Source of the DNA: Sphingobium sp. OAS761
GTDB taxonomy: Bacteria; Pseudomonadota; Alphaproteobacteria; Sphingomonadales; Sphingomonadaceae
NCBI RefSeq assembly: GCF_024168485.1
Contig: NZ_JALJVY010000016.1
Location: forward strand, 1 to 64,000
Direction of reading: 5' to 3'
Length of the DNA: 64,000 nucleotides
This document shows positions 31,862 to 41,242 of this stretch, one piece after another; position 1 is the stretch's first letter, and each line of letters starts with the position of its first letter. The notes beneath the pieces are model-generated. The model ran no database searches, had not been told where the DNA came from, and worked only from the letters and a program-made list of their open reading frames with translations. The translations under genes and the position numbers were made by a program.

Positions 31862-34008
31862 TGGCCAGCCTGCCTGTCTTGCCTGTCCTGCCTGTGGAGG
31901 CGCACGCGCCGGTGGAGACGGTGACGAGCCTTTTCGCGCTGCCGGGCATTCATTGCGCGGGATGCATCGGCAAGATCGAGCGGGGATTGCTCGCGACTCC
32001 GGGCATCGGGGCCGCGCGCGTCAACCTGTCGGCCAAACGTGTCGCCATCCATCATGACCCGGCGCTGACGCCGCCGGAAATCAAGGCCGCGCTCGCCGCG
32101 CTGGGGTTCGAGTCCGAAGCGCTCGCAGATCGGGGAACGGACATCGCCGCCGCCGAAAATCGCGCCCTGTTGCGTGCGCTGGCGGTCGCCGGCTTCGCCG
32201 CGATGAACATCATGCTGCTGTCGGTTTCGATATGGTCGGGCGCGGCGGGAGCGACGCGGACCATGTTCCACTGGCTGTCGGCGCTCATCGCGCTGCCGGC
32301 CGTCGCCTATGCGGGCCAGCCCTTTTTCCGGTCGGCGTGGGCGGCGCTGTCGCAACGCCGGACCAACATGGACGTGCCGATCAGCATCGGCGTGCGGCTG
32401 ACCACCGCTATGAGCCTGTTTGAAACCTTCACCGGTGGCGCCCATGCCTGGTTCGACGGGGCCGTCATGCTGCTTTTCTTCCTGCTCGCCGGGCGCGTGC
32501 TGGACGGCATGATGCGGGAGCGGGCGCGGGCGGGTGTCGCCGCGCTGCTGAAACAGACTGCGCCCGGGGCGATGGTGCTGGACGGAGCGGGCCATGGCCG
32601 CTGGATCGCCGCGCCTTCTCTTCGGCCGGGGATGACGATGCTGGTCGCCGCAGGCGAGCGCCTGGCGGCGGACGGGCGCGTCACGCAAGGCCAAACCGGC
32701 CTGGATATCGCCTTCCTGACCGGGGAGAGTGCGGCCGTTCGTGTCGGCGCGGGCGACATGGTGCATGCGGGCGCCCTCAATATCGACGGGCCGATCCAGG
32801 TTGAGGTTACGGAGGCTGGCCCGGACACGATGATTGCCGACATGGCCCGGCTGATGGAAGAGGCTGGACAGGGGCGGTCGCGTTATGTGCGCATCGCCGA
32901 TCGGGCGGCCCGGCTCTATGCGCCGTGCGTGCATCTGCTCGCCGTGCTGGCCTTCATCGGGTGGATGATCGCGGGGGCGGGCGTGCACCAATCGCTGCTG
33001 GTCGCGGTCGCCGTGCTGCTGATCACCTGTCCCTGCGCGCTGGGGCTGGCCGTGCCGGCGGCCCAGATCGTCGCCTGCGGATCGTTGATGCGGCGGGGCG
33101 TGCTGGTGAAGGACGGGTCGGCACTGGAGCGGTTGGCGCAGGTTGACCAGACTGTGTTCGACAAGACCGGCACGCTGACGCTCGGCCGGCCGGTGCCGCG
33201 CGATCTCGACCGGCTGGCGGCGCAGGACAGGGGCATATTGCTGGCGCTGGCGCGTGGCAGCCGTCACCCGCTGAGCGTCGCGCTGCGGCGGGCGCTGGAG
33301 GCAGACGGGGTTATCCCGGCGGCGGTGACCGGCCTTGGCGAGACGGCCGGAGAAGGGATGGAGGCGCGGTTCGGCGCGGATGTCGTTACGCTGGGCCGGC
33401 CACGCAGCCTGATCGGCCTGTTCGATCTGGTTGCGGAATATCGGCGGGGCGGTGAGTCGGTGCTGCTGCGCTTTGCCGATGCTTTGCGGCCCGAGGCGGC
33501 GGTTACGCTGCGGCGGATTCGTGCCATGGGCCTGGAAACGCTGATAGCCAGCGGCGACCGGCCAGAGGCGCTGGAGGCGATAGCGCGGGAAACCGGGACG
33601 ACCGCGATCGGCCATTTGCGACCGCAGGACAAGCTGGCGCTGCTCGACCGGCTGAGGGGCGCGGGGCGACATGTGTTGATGGTGGGCGACGGGTTGAATG
33701 ACGGCCCGGCGCTGGCCGCAGGCCATGCCAGCATGGCGCCCGCGTCGGCAAGCGATGCCAGTCAACTGGCGGCGGATGCGGTGTTTCTGGGCGACCGGCT
33801 GGAACCGGTGGCAATGACCTTGCGCGCCGCGCGCCGGACGGTGCGGGTAGTGCGGCAGAATTTCGGATTGGCGATAGGTTATAATCTGTGTGCCGTGCCG
33901 CTGGCGCTGACGGGGCAGGTGACCCCGCTGATCGCGGCCATCGCCATGTCGACCAGTTCGCTGATCGTCGTGGCCAATGCGCTGCGATTGCGGAACGCGG
34001 CACGATGA
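31861..34008 (+). CDS. ccoI: CcoI-type copper-transporting P1B ATPase
   Basis: 715 residues. An N-terminal heavy-metal domain (about 20-85) has GIHCAGC. The membrane metal site is CPC in ITCPCALGLA, the phosphorylation motif DKTGT, the actuator LTGES, and the hinge GDGLNDGPAL. It exports Cu+ across the inner membrane for delivery to the cbb3 CuB centre, not for general detoxification, judged by operon context. It overlaps ccoS by four bases. Confidence 0.95.
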   Translation: MASLPVLPVLPVEAHAPVETVTSLFALPGIHCAGCIGKIERGLLATPGIGAARVNLSAKRVAIHHDPALTPPEIKAALAALGFESEALADRGTDIAAAENRALLRALAVAGFAAMNIMLLSVSIWSGAAGATRTMFHWLSALIALPAVAYAGQPFFRSAWAALSQRRTNMDVPISIGVRLTTAMSLFETFTGGAHAWFDGAVMLLFFLLAGRVLDGMMRERARAGVAALLKQTAPGAMVLDGAGHGRWIAAPSLRPGMTMLVAAGERLAADGRVTQGQTGLDIAFLTGESAAVRVGAGDMVHAGALNIDGPIQVEVTEAGPDTMIADMARLMEEAGQGRSRYVRIADRAARLYAPCVHLLAVLAFIGWMIAGAGVHQSLLVAVAVLLITCPCALGLAVPAAQIVACGSLMRRGVLVKDGSALERLAQVDQTVFDKTGTLTLGRPVPRDLDRLAAQDRGILLALARGSRHPLSVALRRALEADGVIPAAVTGLGETAGEGMEARFGADVVTLGRPRSLIGLFDLVAEYRRGGESVLLRFADALRPEAAVTLRRIRAMGLETLIASGDRPEALEAIARETGTTAIGHLRPQDKLALLDRLRGAGRHVLMVGDGLNDGPALAAGHASMAPASASDASQLAADAVFLGDRLEPVAMTLRAARRTVRVVRQNFGLAIGYNLCAVPLALTGQVTPLIAAIAMSTSSLIVVANALRLRNAAR

Positions 34009-34160
34009 TTGGGCTGGGACTGCTCATCCCCCTTGCCCTGCTGCTCGGCCTTATTGGCCTTGGCGCCTTTTTCTGGGCACTGGGCAGTGGCCAGTTCGAG
34101 GATGGCGACGGTGCCGCCGCGCGCATCCTGATTGAGGACGAGGATGACCGCGGCGCCTAA
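34005..34160 (+). CDS. ccoS: cbb3 oxidase maturation protein CcoS
   Basis: 51 residues with one N-terminal transmembrane helix (about 4-26) followed by the CcoS-typical FFWALGSGQFEDGDGAAARIL segment and an acidic tail. CcoS is required to insert cofactors into CcoN. It overlaps ccoI by ATGA, and its stop overlaps the stop of the convergent CHAT-domain gene. Confidence 0.92.
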   Translation: MIGLGLLIPLALLLGLIGLGAFFWALGSGQFEDGDGAAARILIEDEDDRGA

Positions 34161-37084
34161 CGGCCGACCAAGATGAACGGCGCCCAGATATAGGGCTGGG
34201 CCGCATCCGGCCGTTTCGACCGCATCAGTTTGAGCATGGCCCTTTGCAACGCCACGGCTCGCGGCAGGCCCTTCGACGCACCTTTCACGGTTTCCAGCGT
34301 GATGAAGGCGCTGGCATCGTCGCGCACGGGCCAGTGCGACACCAGCAACGATCCCGCGCCTGCGTAGCGAAACGCCTGTGCCAGACCCGAATAGGCCGGG
34401 GCCGAGGCGCTGTCGCCGGCGGCGGTATTGCATGCTGACAGGATCACCCAATCGGCGTCGATCCGCATCGATGCGACCTCCGACGCCGTCAGCAGTCCAT
34501 CGGTATCGGCGGTGTCGGGCGCCGGTGGCGAAAGGACGAGCGCGGGTTCGGCCACGCCCTCCATCTCTCCGCTGACCAGTCCGTGCGTGGCGAAGAGGAT
34601 GACCGAATAGGGGGTGAAATCCTCCTTGCGCAGCACAGCCTCGCTGGCCGCACCGCCAACGAGCAGGGTGGAGCGTTCCGGTCCGAACCGCCCGGCGACG
34701 GCCTCCAGTTCGGCCAGTGATCCCGGCAACGGCGGCAGTTCCGCCAGTGCGGTGGCGTTACCGTTACCGTTACGGAAATAGTGGCCGGCAGCCAAAATGG
34801 CGCCCGTGGCGGTCGTGCCGGGACCGGCGAAACTGTCGGGGGCGCCAATGCCGAGGAACCGGCCGTCGCGCGCGGCATAATGCCGTCCGGCCGGCGTTCC
34901 GCCATTCGTGAAGCCGGGTTGAACCTCCATTGCGAAACGCCTTACCAGCCAGGCGGCACGCGGAGTCGCGCTGGCGACAGGACGTTCGGACAGCATCGCG
35001 AAGGGCAGGGAGGCGAAGGCCCCGGTGGGCACGATCCGCAACTGCCGGGCATCGCCGATCTCGGCCAGGATGGTGGGCGTGAATATCTGGCGATACAATT
35101 CATGAGCGGCGTCGCCGTCAAATCCGTTCGGTGCGAGCGATGCGCGCAGGCGTTCAACCAGCGCGACCAGTTCGGCGCGCCCCCTGGCCATGCGCTCGAC
35201 GCGCGCGCCCTTGGCACCGATCGCCAGCACATAGGCGCCGTCGAATGCGGGCATCACTGCCAGCAGGGCTTCTCCCGGTGCAAGTCCTGCACGCACGCTG
35301 GCAAGATCGGGGCGATCGCCGCCCCGTGCCTCGACCCAGCGGGGAAAATCGCGTGCCATAGCGGTGCGCGCATCCTCCAACGTAGCGGCTGCCCGTGCCC
35401 GGGCTGCGCGCGCGTCGGCCACGCCCTCGTCGGTCGCCAGCGCCTTGAGCAACAGGCTGTCCGCCGCCTGCGCCGCGCGCGCATGATCCTGCAACTGGCG
35501 GACGCGACCCGCCAGCGCGGGATCGGCCACCAGCCGTTCGGTCACGAGCCGGTTGGCCTTGGCAATCCGCGATCCGGCGAGCATCGACATGGCATCGAGT
35601 GCGAGCGCGGGGTCCTGCGCCTTGACCGCGACTTTCAGGATTGTGTCGAGTGCAAGTCTCTGTTCTTCGGTGAAATTATCATCCTCTCCCAAACTTTGTC
35701 CGTCACGGATCACCGCCGCCGCGCGACGCGCGGCGGCGGTTGCATCGCGATCCCCGGTCCAGGCCGACAGCATTGCCGCCTGGGCCAGAGGAAGCGCCGG
35801 AGCATTGTCGATCTGCGCGGTTTCGGCCGTGTAGGCGGTGGCGGCGGCGCGGGCCCCCGCTGTATCGCCCGTGCCGACCAATGCGGTGACCAGATAGGGA
35901 TAGACCCGCTGTCCGATGTCACGGTCCTTGTCGGACCCGGCGTGAACGCGGCCGATGGCCGTTCGCAAACGCTCGACAGCCTGCGCTTCGCGACCTTCGG
36001 CCAGGCTCAACGCCCCGGCAAAGGCCAGCGAGCGGGCCGACTGCGGGCTGTTGTTCCCCTCGATCGCGCGAAAACCGCGCTCCGCTTCCATGAAAAGCGG
36101 TTCGGCATCGGCATAGCGTTCGAGAGGAAGCAGGACTGTGCCCAGATTTTGAAGGGCGAACTGGAAATAGAGGCTGTTCGTGCCGACCGTCTCGCGCTTG
36201 ATGGCGATCGCCCGTTGCAGATAGTCGAGGCTCTCAACGCGTCGCCCCGTGCGCGACAACAGCAGGCCCAGCGCCTCAAGCGCGCGAGCATAGCTGGGAT
36301 GCTTGCGGTCGACATGGTCGGTGGCGATGTTGACCGCCAGGCGGGCATATTTTTCCGCTTCCTCCCGCCGGTCCGCGCGCAGCAGCATCTGGGAATAGGT
36401 GTAATAGGATCCGATGGCGTCCGGGCTGTTCGGGCCGACGGCGGCGATGCGCGCCTCCATGCTGGCGTGCTGCGCCGTCACGGCTTCGTCGTTGCGGCCC
36501 AGCCGGGTCAGCGCCTGCGCGTGCGAGAAGGCGATGTTGGATCGCAGCATATGGGTGGAATCCGCCAGATCGTCCGGCGGTGTGCGGGCAATATAGGCGT
36601 CCATATAGTCGCTTGCTTGACGCAGCGTTTCGGCCCCGCCGGCAACGTCGCCCAGCGCCACCTGGACATAGCCCTTGATCGACAGGCCCTGCATCCAGGC
36701 GACGGGATAGGAATCGTGGAAAGGATCAATGAGGTTCAGTCCCGCATCCGCGCGGGTCAGGGCGTCGGGGTTTTTGCCGTCGATCTGATCCATCGACGAT
36801 AGGTTGATGAGCGCCACGCCGGCCAGAGGATGTGGACGGCGGCCAATCCTGATTTTCATCGCAGCATCGTGGAGGCGATTCCACGCGTCGCGGGTCGCCT
36901 GCGACATGGAGCGGGCATAATCCTGGCTTTCGAACAGGGCGTTCGCCTGTTCCTCCAGCCGGTACAGCCGCGCAAAGCGCGGGTCACTGGCCGAAAAGCC
37001 GCGATCCGGCGCCGCGCCGGCCGGACTTTGCCCGATCAGCGCGAGTGCGAGAAAACAGGCGTAGACATATCCCGACCGTCGCAC
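34157..37084 (-). CDS. Exported TPR-CHAT protein (caspase-like peptidase domain)
   Basis: 975 residues from GTG at 37084, with GGGGGA well spaced upstream. A signal peptide (about 1-25, ending AGAA) is followed by many tetratricopeptide-like helical repeats (about 40-600), including YLQRAIAIKRETVG and a neighbouring repeat. A C-terminal CHAT domain (about 650-975) has the catalytic pair H834 (ATHG) and C885 (SACNT). CHAT proteins are clan CD cysteine peptidases, some of which act as effectors triggered through a TPR sensor. Export to the periplasm is unusual for defence roles and more typical of envelope proteins. No gene on the same strand suggests a partner. Confidence 0.88.
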   Translation of the reverse strand: MRRSGYVYACFLALALIGQSPAGAAPDRGFSASDPRFARLYRLEEQANALFESQDYARSMSQATRDAWNRLHDAAMKIRIGRRPHPLAGVALINLSSMDQIDGKNPDALTRADAGLNLIDPFHDSYPVAWMQGLSIKGYVQVALGDVAGGAETLRQASDYMDAYIARTPPDDLADSTHMLRSNIAFSHAQALTRLGRNDEAVTAQHASMEARIAAVGPNSPDAIGSYYTYSQMLLRADRREEAEKYARLAVNIATDHVDRKHPSYARALEALGLLLSRTGRRVESLDYLQRAIAIKRETVGTNSLYFQFALQNLGTVLLPLERYADAEPLFMEAERGFRAIEGNNSPQSARSLAFAGALSLAEGREAQAVERLRTAIGRVHAGSDKDRDIGQRVYPYLVTALVGTGDTAGARAAATAYTAETAQIDNAPALPLAQAAMLSAWTGDRDATAAARRAAAVIRDGQSLGEDDNFTEEQRLALDTILKVAVKAQDPALALDAMSMLAGSRIAKANRLVTERLVADPALAGRVRQLQDHARAAQAADSLLLKALATDEGVADARAARARAAATLEDARTAMARDFPRWVEARGGDRPDLASVRAGLAPGEALLAVMPAFDGAYVLAIGAKGARVERMARGRAELVALVERLRASLAPNGFDGDAAHELYRQIFTPTILAEIGDARQLRIVPTGAFASLPFAMLSERPVASATPRAAWLVRRFAMEVQPGFTNGGTPAGRHYAARDGRFLGIGAPDSFAGPGTTATGAILAAGHYFRNGNGNATALAELPPLPGSLAELEAVAGRFGPERSTLLVGGAASEAVLRKEDFTPYSVILFATHGLVSGEMEGVAEPALVLSPPAPDTADTDGLLTASEVASMRIDADWVILSACNTAAGDSASAPAYSGLAQAFRYAGAGSLLVSHWPVRDDASAFITLETVKGASKGLPRAVALQRAMLKLMRSKRPDAAQPYIWAPFILVGR

Positions 37085-37159
37085 GCAATATCCCCCATTA
37101 TAGTGCGACCTAACGGCTTATTGGGTTGCGCGCCGGGGAGCGTCAAGCGGCAAGAGGTT

Positions 37160-38680
37160 CTACGCCAGCGTCAGCCGCCAGTCCCAACCGAGCGGATCGC
37201 CATCCATCACGTCCACGCCGCGCGCGTTCAATGAGTCTCGGATGTCGTCCGAAAGGGAAAAATCCTTTTCCGCCCGGGCCGTCTTGCGGCGTTCGAGATC
37301 CGCCTCGATCTCATCGGGCGTGACCTGCGCGTCTTTGGGCGTCAGCCGCAGATCGGCGCGGCTGAGCGTGAGGAGGTTAAGACCCAGCGCGGCATCGAAG
37401 GCGGCGATCAGGCACAGCTTTTCGTCCGCAGGCACCTTCTTGATGGCGATCGCTTCCTCCAGCAGCGGAAGCGCCCGCGGAGTCATAAGGTCGTCGCTGA
37501 TGGCCGCGTCGAACTGTTCGAGCAGCGGCACCAGCTTCGGATGCAGGTTGGCCCGCAGATAGTCGAGCCGGGGTGATTGCCAGGTGACGCCTTCGGCGCG
37601 CGCCTTCAACGCGTCGATCCCCATGACAAGCCGCTTGAGCCGGGTCAGCGCCGCCGCCACGCCTTCCGCGCTGAATTCCAGTTCGCTGCGATAATGCGCG
37701 CCAAGGCACAGCAGGCGGTAGGCGAGCGGATGGAGCCCCGCGTCGATAAGGCTGAAGAGCGTGGTGAAGCCGCCCTTCGACTTGCTCATCTTGCCGCCGC
37801 GATCGACCAGGAAATTATTGTGCATCCACCAGCGCGCGCCGGTGAAGCCCGCCGCCGCGCCGCCATCGCCGCAGCAGGCCTGAAATGCCTGATTCTGGGC
37901 GATTTCATTGGGGTGATGAATTTCGCGATGATCGATACCGCCGGTGTGGATGTCGAACGGCTGGCCAAGGCGGGCCTGGCTCATGACCGAGCATTCGAGG
38001 TGCCAGCCCGGTGCTCCCTTGCCCCAGGGGCTGTCCCATTCCATCTGGCGTTGCTCGTTGGCCGGTGATTTGCGCCAGATGGCGAAATCGCTGGGATTGC
38101 GCTTGCCCGACACCGGGTCGATCCGCGCATGGGCGGCATCGTCGCGGCCACCGGCCAGCGCGCCATAATCGGGCACGGTCGTGCTGTCGAAATAGAGGCC
38201 GCTGTCCAGTTCATAGCAATGATCCGGCGCGATCTTCTGCGCGAACGCGATCATTTGCGGTACATAGTCGGTGGCAACCGTCCATTCGCTGGGGGGCAGG
38301 ATGTTCAGATCGGCGATGTTGGACTTGAACGCCTCCGTATAATGGGCCGCGATGTCCCATATGCTCTTGGCGCTGGCGCGGGCGGCCGCCTCCATCTTGT
38401 CGTCGCCCGCGTCGGCGTCGCTGGTCAGATGACCTACGTCCGTAATGTTTATGATGTGGGTGACGTCCATGCCCTTCCACAGCAGCGTCCGGCGTAGCGT
38501 GTCGGTGAAGACGTAGGCGCGCAGATTACCCAGATGGGCGTAATTATAGACGGTTGGCCCGCAGCTATAGACCCGCGCATGATCGTCCTCGATCGGCGCA
38601 AAGGGCGCGATCGACCGGGTAAGACTGTTGAACAGGCGCAGCGGGGCTGCGGCATGCGGATCGCGGGAAGCGGTATTCAT
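37160..38680 (-). CDS. cysS: Cysteinyl-tRNA synthetase
   Basis: 506 residues. The class I HIGH motif appears as HLGN in YNYAHLGNLRAY and the KMSKS loop as GGKMSKSKGG. Zinc ligands include cysteines in SCGPTVYN and HLECS and histidines in GGIDHREIHHPNE. It charges tRNA-Cys in the cytoplasm. The C-terminal DALR-type anticodon-binding region ends with a DPLGWDW segment. Length is slightly above the bacterial average of about 460. Confidence 0.97.
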   Translation of the reverse strand: MNTASRDPHAAAPLRLFNSLTRSIAPFAPIEDDHARVYSCGPTVYNYAHLGNLRAYVFTDTLRRTLLWKGMDVTHIINITDVGHLTSDADAGDDKMEAAARASAKSIWDIAAHYTEAFKSNIADLNILPPSEWTVATDYVPQMIAFAQKIAPDHCYELDSGLYFDSTTVPDYGALAGGRDDAAHARIDPVSGKRNPSDFAIWRKSPANEQRQMEWDSPWGKGAPGWHLECSVMSQARLGQPFDIHTGGIDHREIHHPNEIAQNQAFQACCGDGGAAAGFTGARWWMHNNFLVDRGGKMSKSKGGFTTLFSLIDAGLHPLAYRLLCLGAHYRSELEFSAEGVAAALTRLKRLVMGIDALKARAEGVTWQSPRLDYLRANLHPKLVPLLEQFDAAISDDLMTPRALPLLEEAIAIKKVPADEKLCLIAAFDAALGLNLLTLSRADLRLTPKDAQVTPDEIEADLERRKTARAEKDFSLSDDIRDSLNARGVDVMDGDPLGWDWRLTLA

Positions 38681-38971
38681 GCGGCGAAGCCATGTCGCGA
38701 AGCGGTGCGGGCGTCAATCCTCCCGCGTGCGCCGGCCATTTGTAATAAAATATTGCTGGCGCCGCGATGTCTTGAACGAAGCTCATGTCCCCCCGATATT
38801 GATTAAGCGGGCCGGGCCCCTCTGGCGACTTGGATTACCCCCCATCCGGGTCGTGATGTCGGACCGCATCGAGTGCGCTCGGTGCAGGTTTTGCGGCCAA
38901 TGTCCCCCATCTTGCCGCAGCTGTCCGCGCCGGGCCACTCGAACCAATTCTGGATGGAGTGACTGTTACCC
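38681..38971. other. Intergenic region between cysS and the Bax-inhibitor gene
   Basis: No gene is supported in these 291 bases between divergent genes. A local AT-rich patch (about 38740-38752, TTTGTAATAAAATATT) could belong to the cysS promoter. GGAGTGACTGTTACC lies before the downstream ATG. No tRNA or repeat was recognised. Confidence 0.4.
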
Positions 38972-39682
38972 ATGAATAATCCCGTTCGTATGCCAGGCTA
39001 TGGTGCCAGCCGGTCGGTGGATACCGATGCCGGGCTGCGCGCGCACATGCTGGGCGTTTTCCGCAATATGGGCATTGGCCTCGTCATCACCGGCCTGGTC
39101 GCCGCGCTGGTGGGCAACATGCCCGCACTGGCAGCGGCCATTTATGGCACGCCGCTCAAATGGGTCGCCATCTTCGCGCCGCTGGCTTTCGTCTTCTTCT
39201 TCAGCTTCCGCATGGAGAAAATGACGACTTCGGGTGCGCGCTCGGCCTTCTACGCCTTCGCCGCCGTGATGGGCGTGTCGCTCGGCAGCGTGTTCCTGGT
39301 GTTCACCGGCGGCAGCATCGCGCAAGCCTTCTTCTCGGCCGCGGTGATGTTTCTGGCCATGGCGCTATGGGGCTACACGACGCAGCGCGACCTGACAAAG
39401 ATGGGCAGCTTCCTCATCATGGGCCTGATCGGCATCCTGGTGGCGAGCCTCATCAACCTGTTCATCGGATCGTCGGCGATGGCGATGGTCATCTCGATCA
39501 TCGGTGTGGTGGTGTTTACCGGCCTGACGGCCTGGGACGTCCAGCGCATCAAGTCCGAATATTTCTATTACGCCGGCCATGAAGTCGCGCAGAAAATGCA
39601 GATCATGGGGGCGCTGTCGCTCTATCTGAACTTCGTCAACCTGTTCCAGATGCTGTTGAGCCTCACCGGCGAACGCGAATAA
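38972..39682 (+). CDS. Bax inhibitor-1 (YccA/TMBIM) family membrane protein
   Basis: 236 residues with about seven transmembrane helices. The family core is visible in FFFSFRMEKMTTSGARSAFY and the late TGLTAWDVQRIKSEY segment, whose acidic residues form the di-aspartyl region of the fold. Bacterial relatives act as pH-sensitive calcium leak channels or modulate FtsH. It is transcribed alone, convergent with the HIT gene. Confidence 0.92.
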   Translation: MNNPVRMPGYGASRSVDTDAGLRAHMLGVFRNMGIGLVITGLVAALVGNMPALAAAIYGTPLKWVAIFAPLAFVFFFSFRMEKMTTSGARSAFYAFAAVMGVSLGSVFLVFTGGSIAQAFFSAAVMFLAMALWGYTTQRDLTKMGSFLIMGLIGILVASLINLFIGSSAMAMVISIIGVVVFTGLTAWDVQRIKSEYFYYAGHEVAQKMQIMGALSLYLNFVNLFQMLLSLTGERE

Positions 39683-39707
39683 GGGCAGGGAGGAACGCCG
39701 TCGCCCG

Positions 39708-40148
39708 TCAAGAGGCGGCGGCGTCGAACACGCCGCGCAGCCACCGGGTCAGCGCGGCGATAGCATCATCATCGAGCTTCACCGCCTGGCCGAGTTCCGG
39801 CTGTCCCGGCCACCCCGCGTCCGTGACGGCCACGTCCATGGCCGTGCGTTCCCCGTCATAGCGCGGGATCACATGGAAATGGACGTGGGGGTCGACCATC
39901 ATGAGCATAAGATAGTTGATCTTGGCATAGTCGACCGCGCTCGCGAGCGCTTTTTCGATCGTCTCGGTCACATGCTTGAGTTCCGCGTGCGCCGGCCCGG
40001 GCAGGTCGCCAAAGGCGGTCGCGCCGCTCTTGGCCGCCAGAACCAGTGAACCCAGCGTCGGCTGGGCAGGGCGAAGCAGGACCAGCCAATGGTCGAATTC
40101 CGCCACCAGGCTGGCGGGCCAGCCGAATTTCCGGATCGTTTCGTTCAT
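39708..40148 (-). CDS. HIT-family nucleotide hydrolase
   Basis: 146 residues with the histidine triad HVHFHVIPR (about residues 88-96), where the middle histidine is the nucleophile. HIT proteins hydrolyse or transfer nucleoside monophosphates from AMP-like conjugates. Its start overlaps the stop of the CDP-alcohol phosphotransferase gene by four bases, so it is the last gene of a three-gene operon. It might recycle CMP-type products, but this is speculation. Confidence 0.9.
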   Translation of the reverse strand: MNETIRKFGWPASLVAEFDHWLVLLRPAQPTLGSLVLAAKSGATAFGDLPGPAHAELKHVTETIEKALASAVDYAKINYLMLMMVDPHVHFHVIPRYDGERTAMDVAVTDAGWPGQPELGQAVKLDDDAIAALTRWLRGVFDAAAS

Positions 40149-41242
40149 ATCTGTGCCTCGTCCATCCAACTGACAATGGGCTGCCCGGACCGCTTCACAG
40201 CATAGGCCTGACCCAACCGCACGGCGTGAACGACCAATGACAGGATCGTCCACCAGGCAAGCGCGATCAGGCCGACGTCCGGCCGTCCCAGCAAAAGCGC
40301 CACTAACAGGATGACCATATTCGGGTTGCGCCGCGCCGTGATCAGGCGGAACCGGCTGTCGAACGGTCGCCAGACATGGATGTCCATCCCGAAATCCTTG
40401 AGGAACATGCCCTCGATCAGCCTTTGCAAAACATAGCCCGCGATCACGGCGGTCATGATGAAGGTGAAAGTGGCGGGCGACAGGCCAAGCCCCCAATAGA
40501 CCAGCCCCGTGCCCCAGAAATACCACCAGAAGGGCGGGTGGACCAGGTCGACGCCATGATCGATCACATTGCCCCATTTGGACGATGTGATGGTGCAGCG
40601 GGCGAGCTTTCCGTCGACCGTGTCCAGCACCATGAAGATGAAGCCGGACAGGAAGCCGGTCCAGTACATGCCCTTTGCGAAAAGGAAGGTTGCCAGCAGG
40701 CAAAGGGTCACGCCGATGACCGACACCATGTTGGGCGTCATGCGCAATTGCGCGGCGATACGGGTCAGCACCAGCGCCAGTTCCGGCCACAGATATTTGG
40801 TAAGCAGGTCGGTGACGCCCTTATAGGCGCCGAAATAGCTGTGGCGTTCGATGGCGCGCCGGGAGGCGGGTGTCAGTTCGCGCACCATCGGCTGTTCCAG
40901 CTTGCGCAATTGCCGGTTGTAGAGCTTTCGTCCGTCCGACAGGTCGATGCGGTTCGGGGCGGTTGTCAGATCGGCACCCTGCGACACCTGTCCGACGATC
41001 GGTATGCTGCCCCAGCTGAATAGCGTGCCGGGCGTTTCCAGTGCCAATCGCAGCAGCAGCGGGTCGAAGGCATAGGTCAAGTTGAACAGCAATTCATGCC
41101 CCGGGGCCAGCGCGCTGCCGTTCCTGGCGGCGCTTTCGGCCATGCGGCGGTTACGCTCGGCGTTGGTCATGCCCCAGATCGGTGTCGCGTTGTCGCCGAT
41201 CATGCGAACCTGGCCAAGGCTGGTGGTAATGGTCTGGCTCAT
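40145..41242 (-). CDS. CDP-alcohol phosphotransferase with an extra N-terminal region
   Basis: 365 residues. The full CDP-alcohol phosphotransferase signature is present at about residues 205-230: D-x2-D-G-x2-A-R-x8-G-x3-D-x3-D. At least five or six transmembrane helices follow. The first 140 residues are not part of the classic fold and match nothing I know. These enzymes displace CMP from a CDP-alcohol to make phospholipids or polyol phosphates. The start at 41242 overlaps the stop of the upstream glycerophosphotransferase-like gene, tying the two functions together. Confidence 0.87.
   Translation of the reverse strand: MSQTITTSLGQVRMIGDNATPIWGMTNAERNRRMAESAARNGSALAPGHELLFNLTYAFDPLLLRLALETPGTLFSWGSIPIVGQVSQGADLTTAPNRIDLSDGRKLYNRQLRKLEQPMVRELTPASRRAIERHSYFGAYKGVTDLLTKYLWPELALVLTRIAAQLRMTPNMVSVIGVTLCLLATFLFAKGMYWTGFLSGFIFMVLDTVDGKLARCTITSSKWGNVIDHGVDLVHPPFWWYFWGTGLVYWGLGLSPATFTFIMTAVIAGYVLQRLIEGMFLKDFGMDIHVWRPFDSRFRLITARRNPNMVILLVALLLGRPDVGLIALAWWTILSLVVHAVRLGQAYAVKRSGQPIVSWMDEAQI

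Noticed and set aside
34781..36802. A 673-codon plus-strand frame opposite the CHAT gene
   Set aside because: Antisense shadow; the minus strand has a signal peptide, TPR repeats and CHAT catalytic residues.
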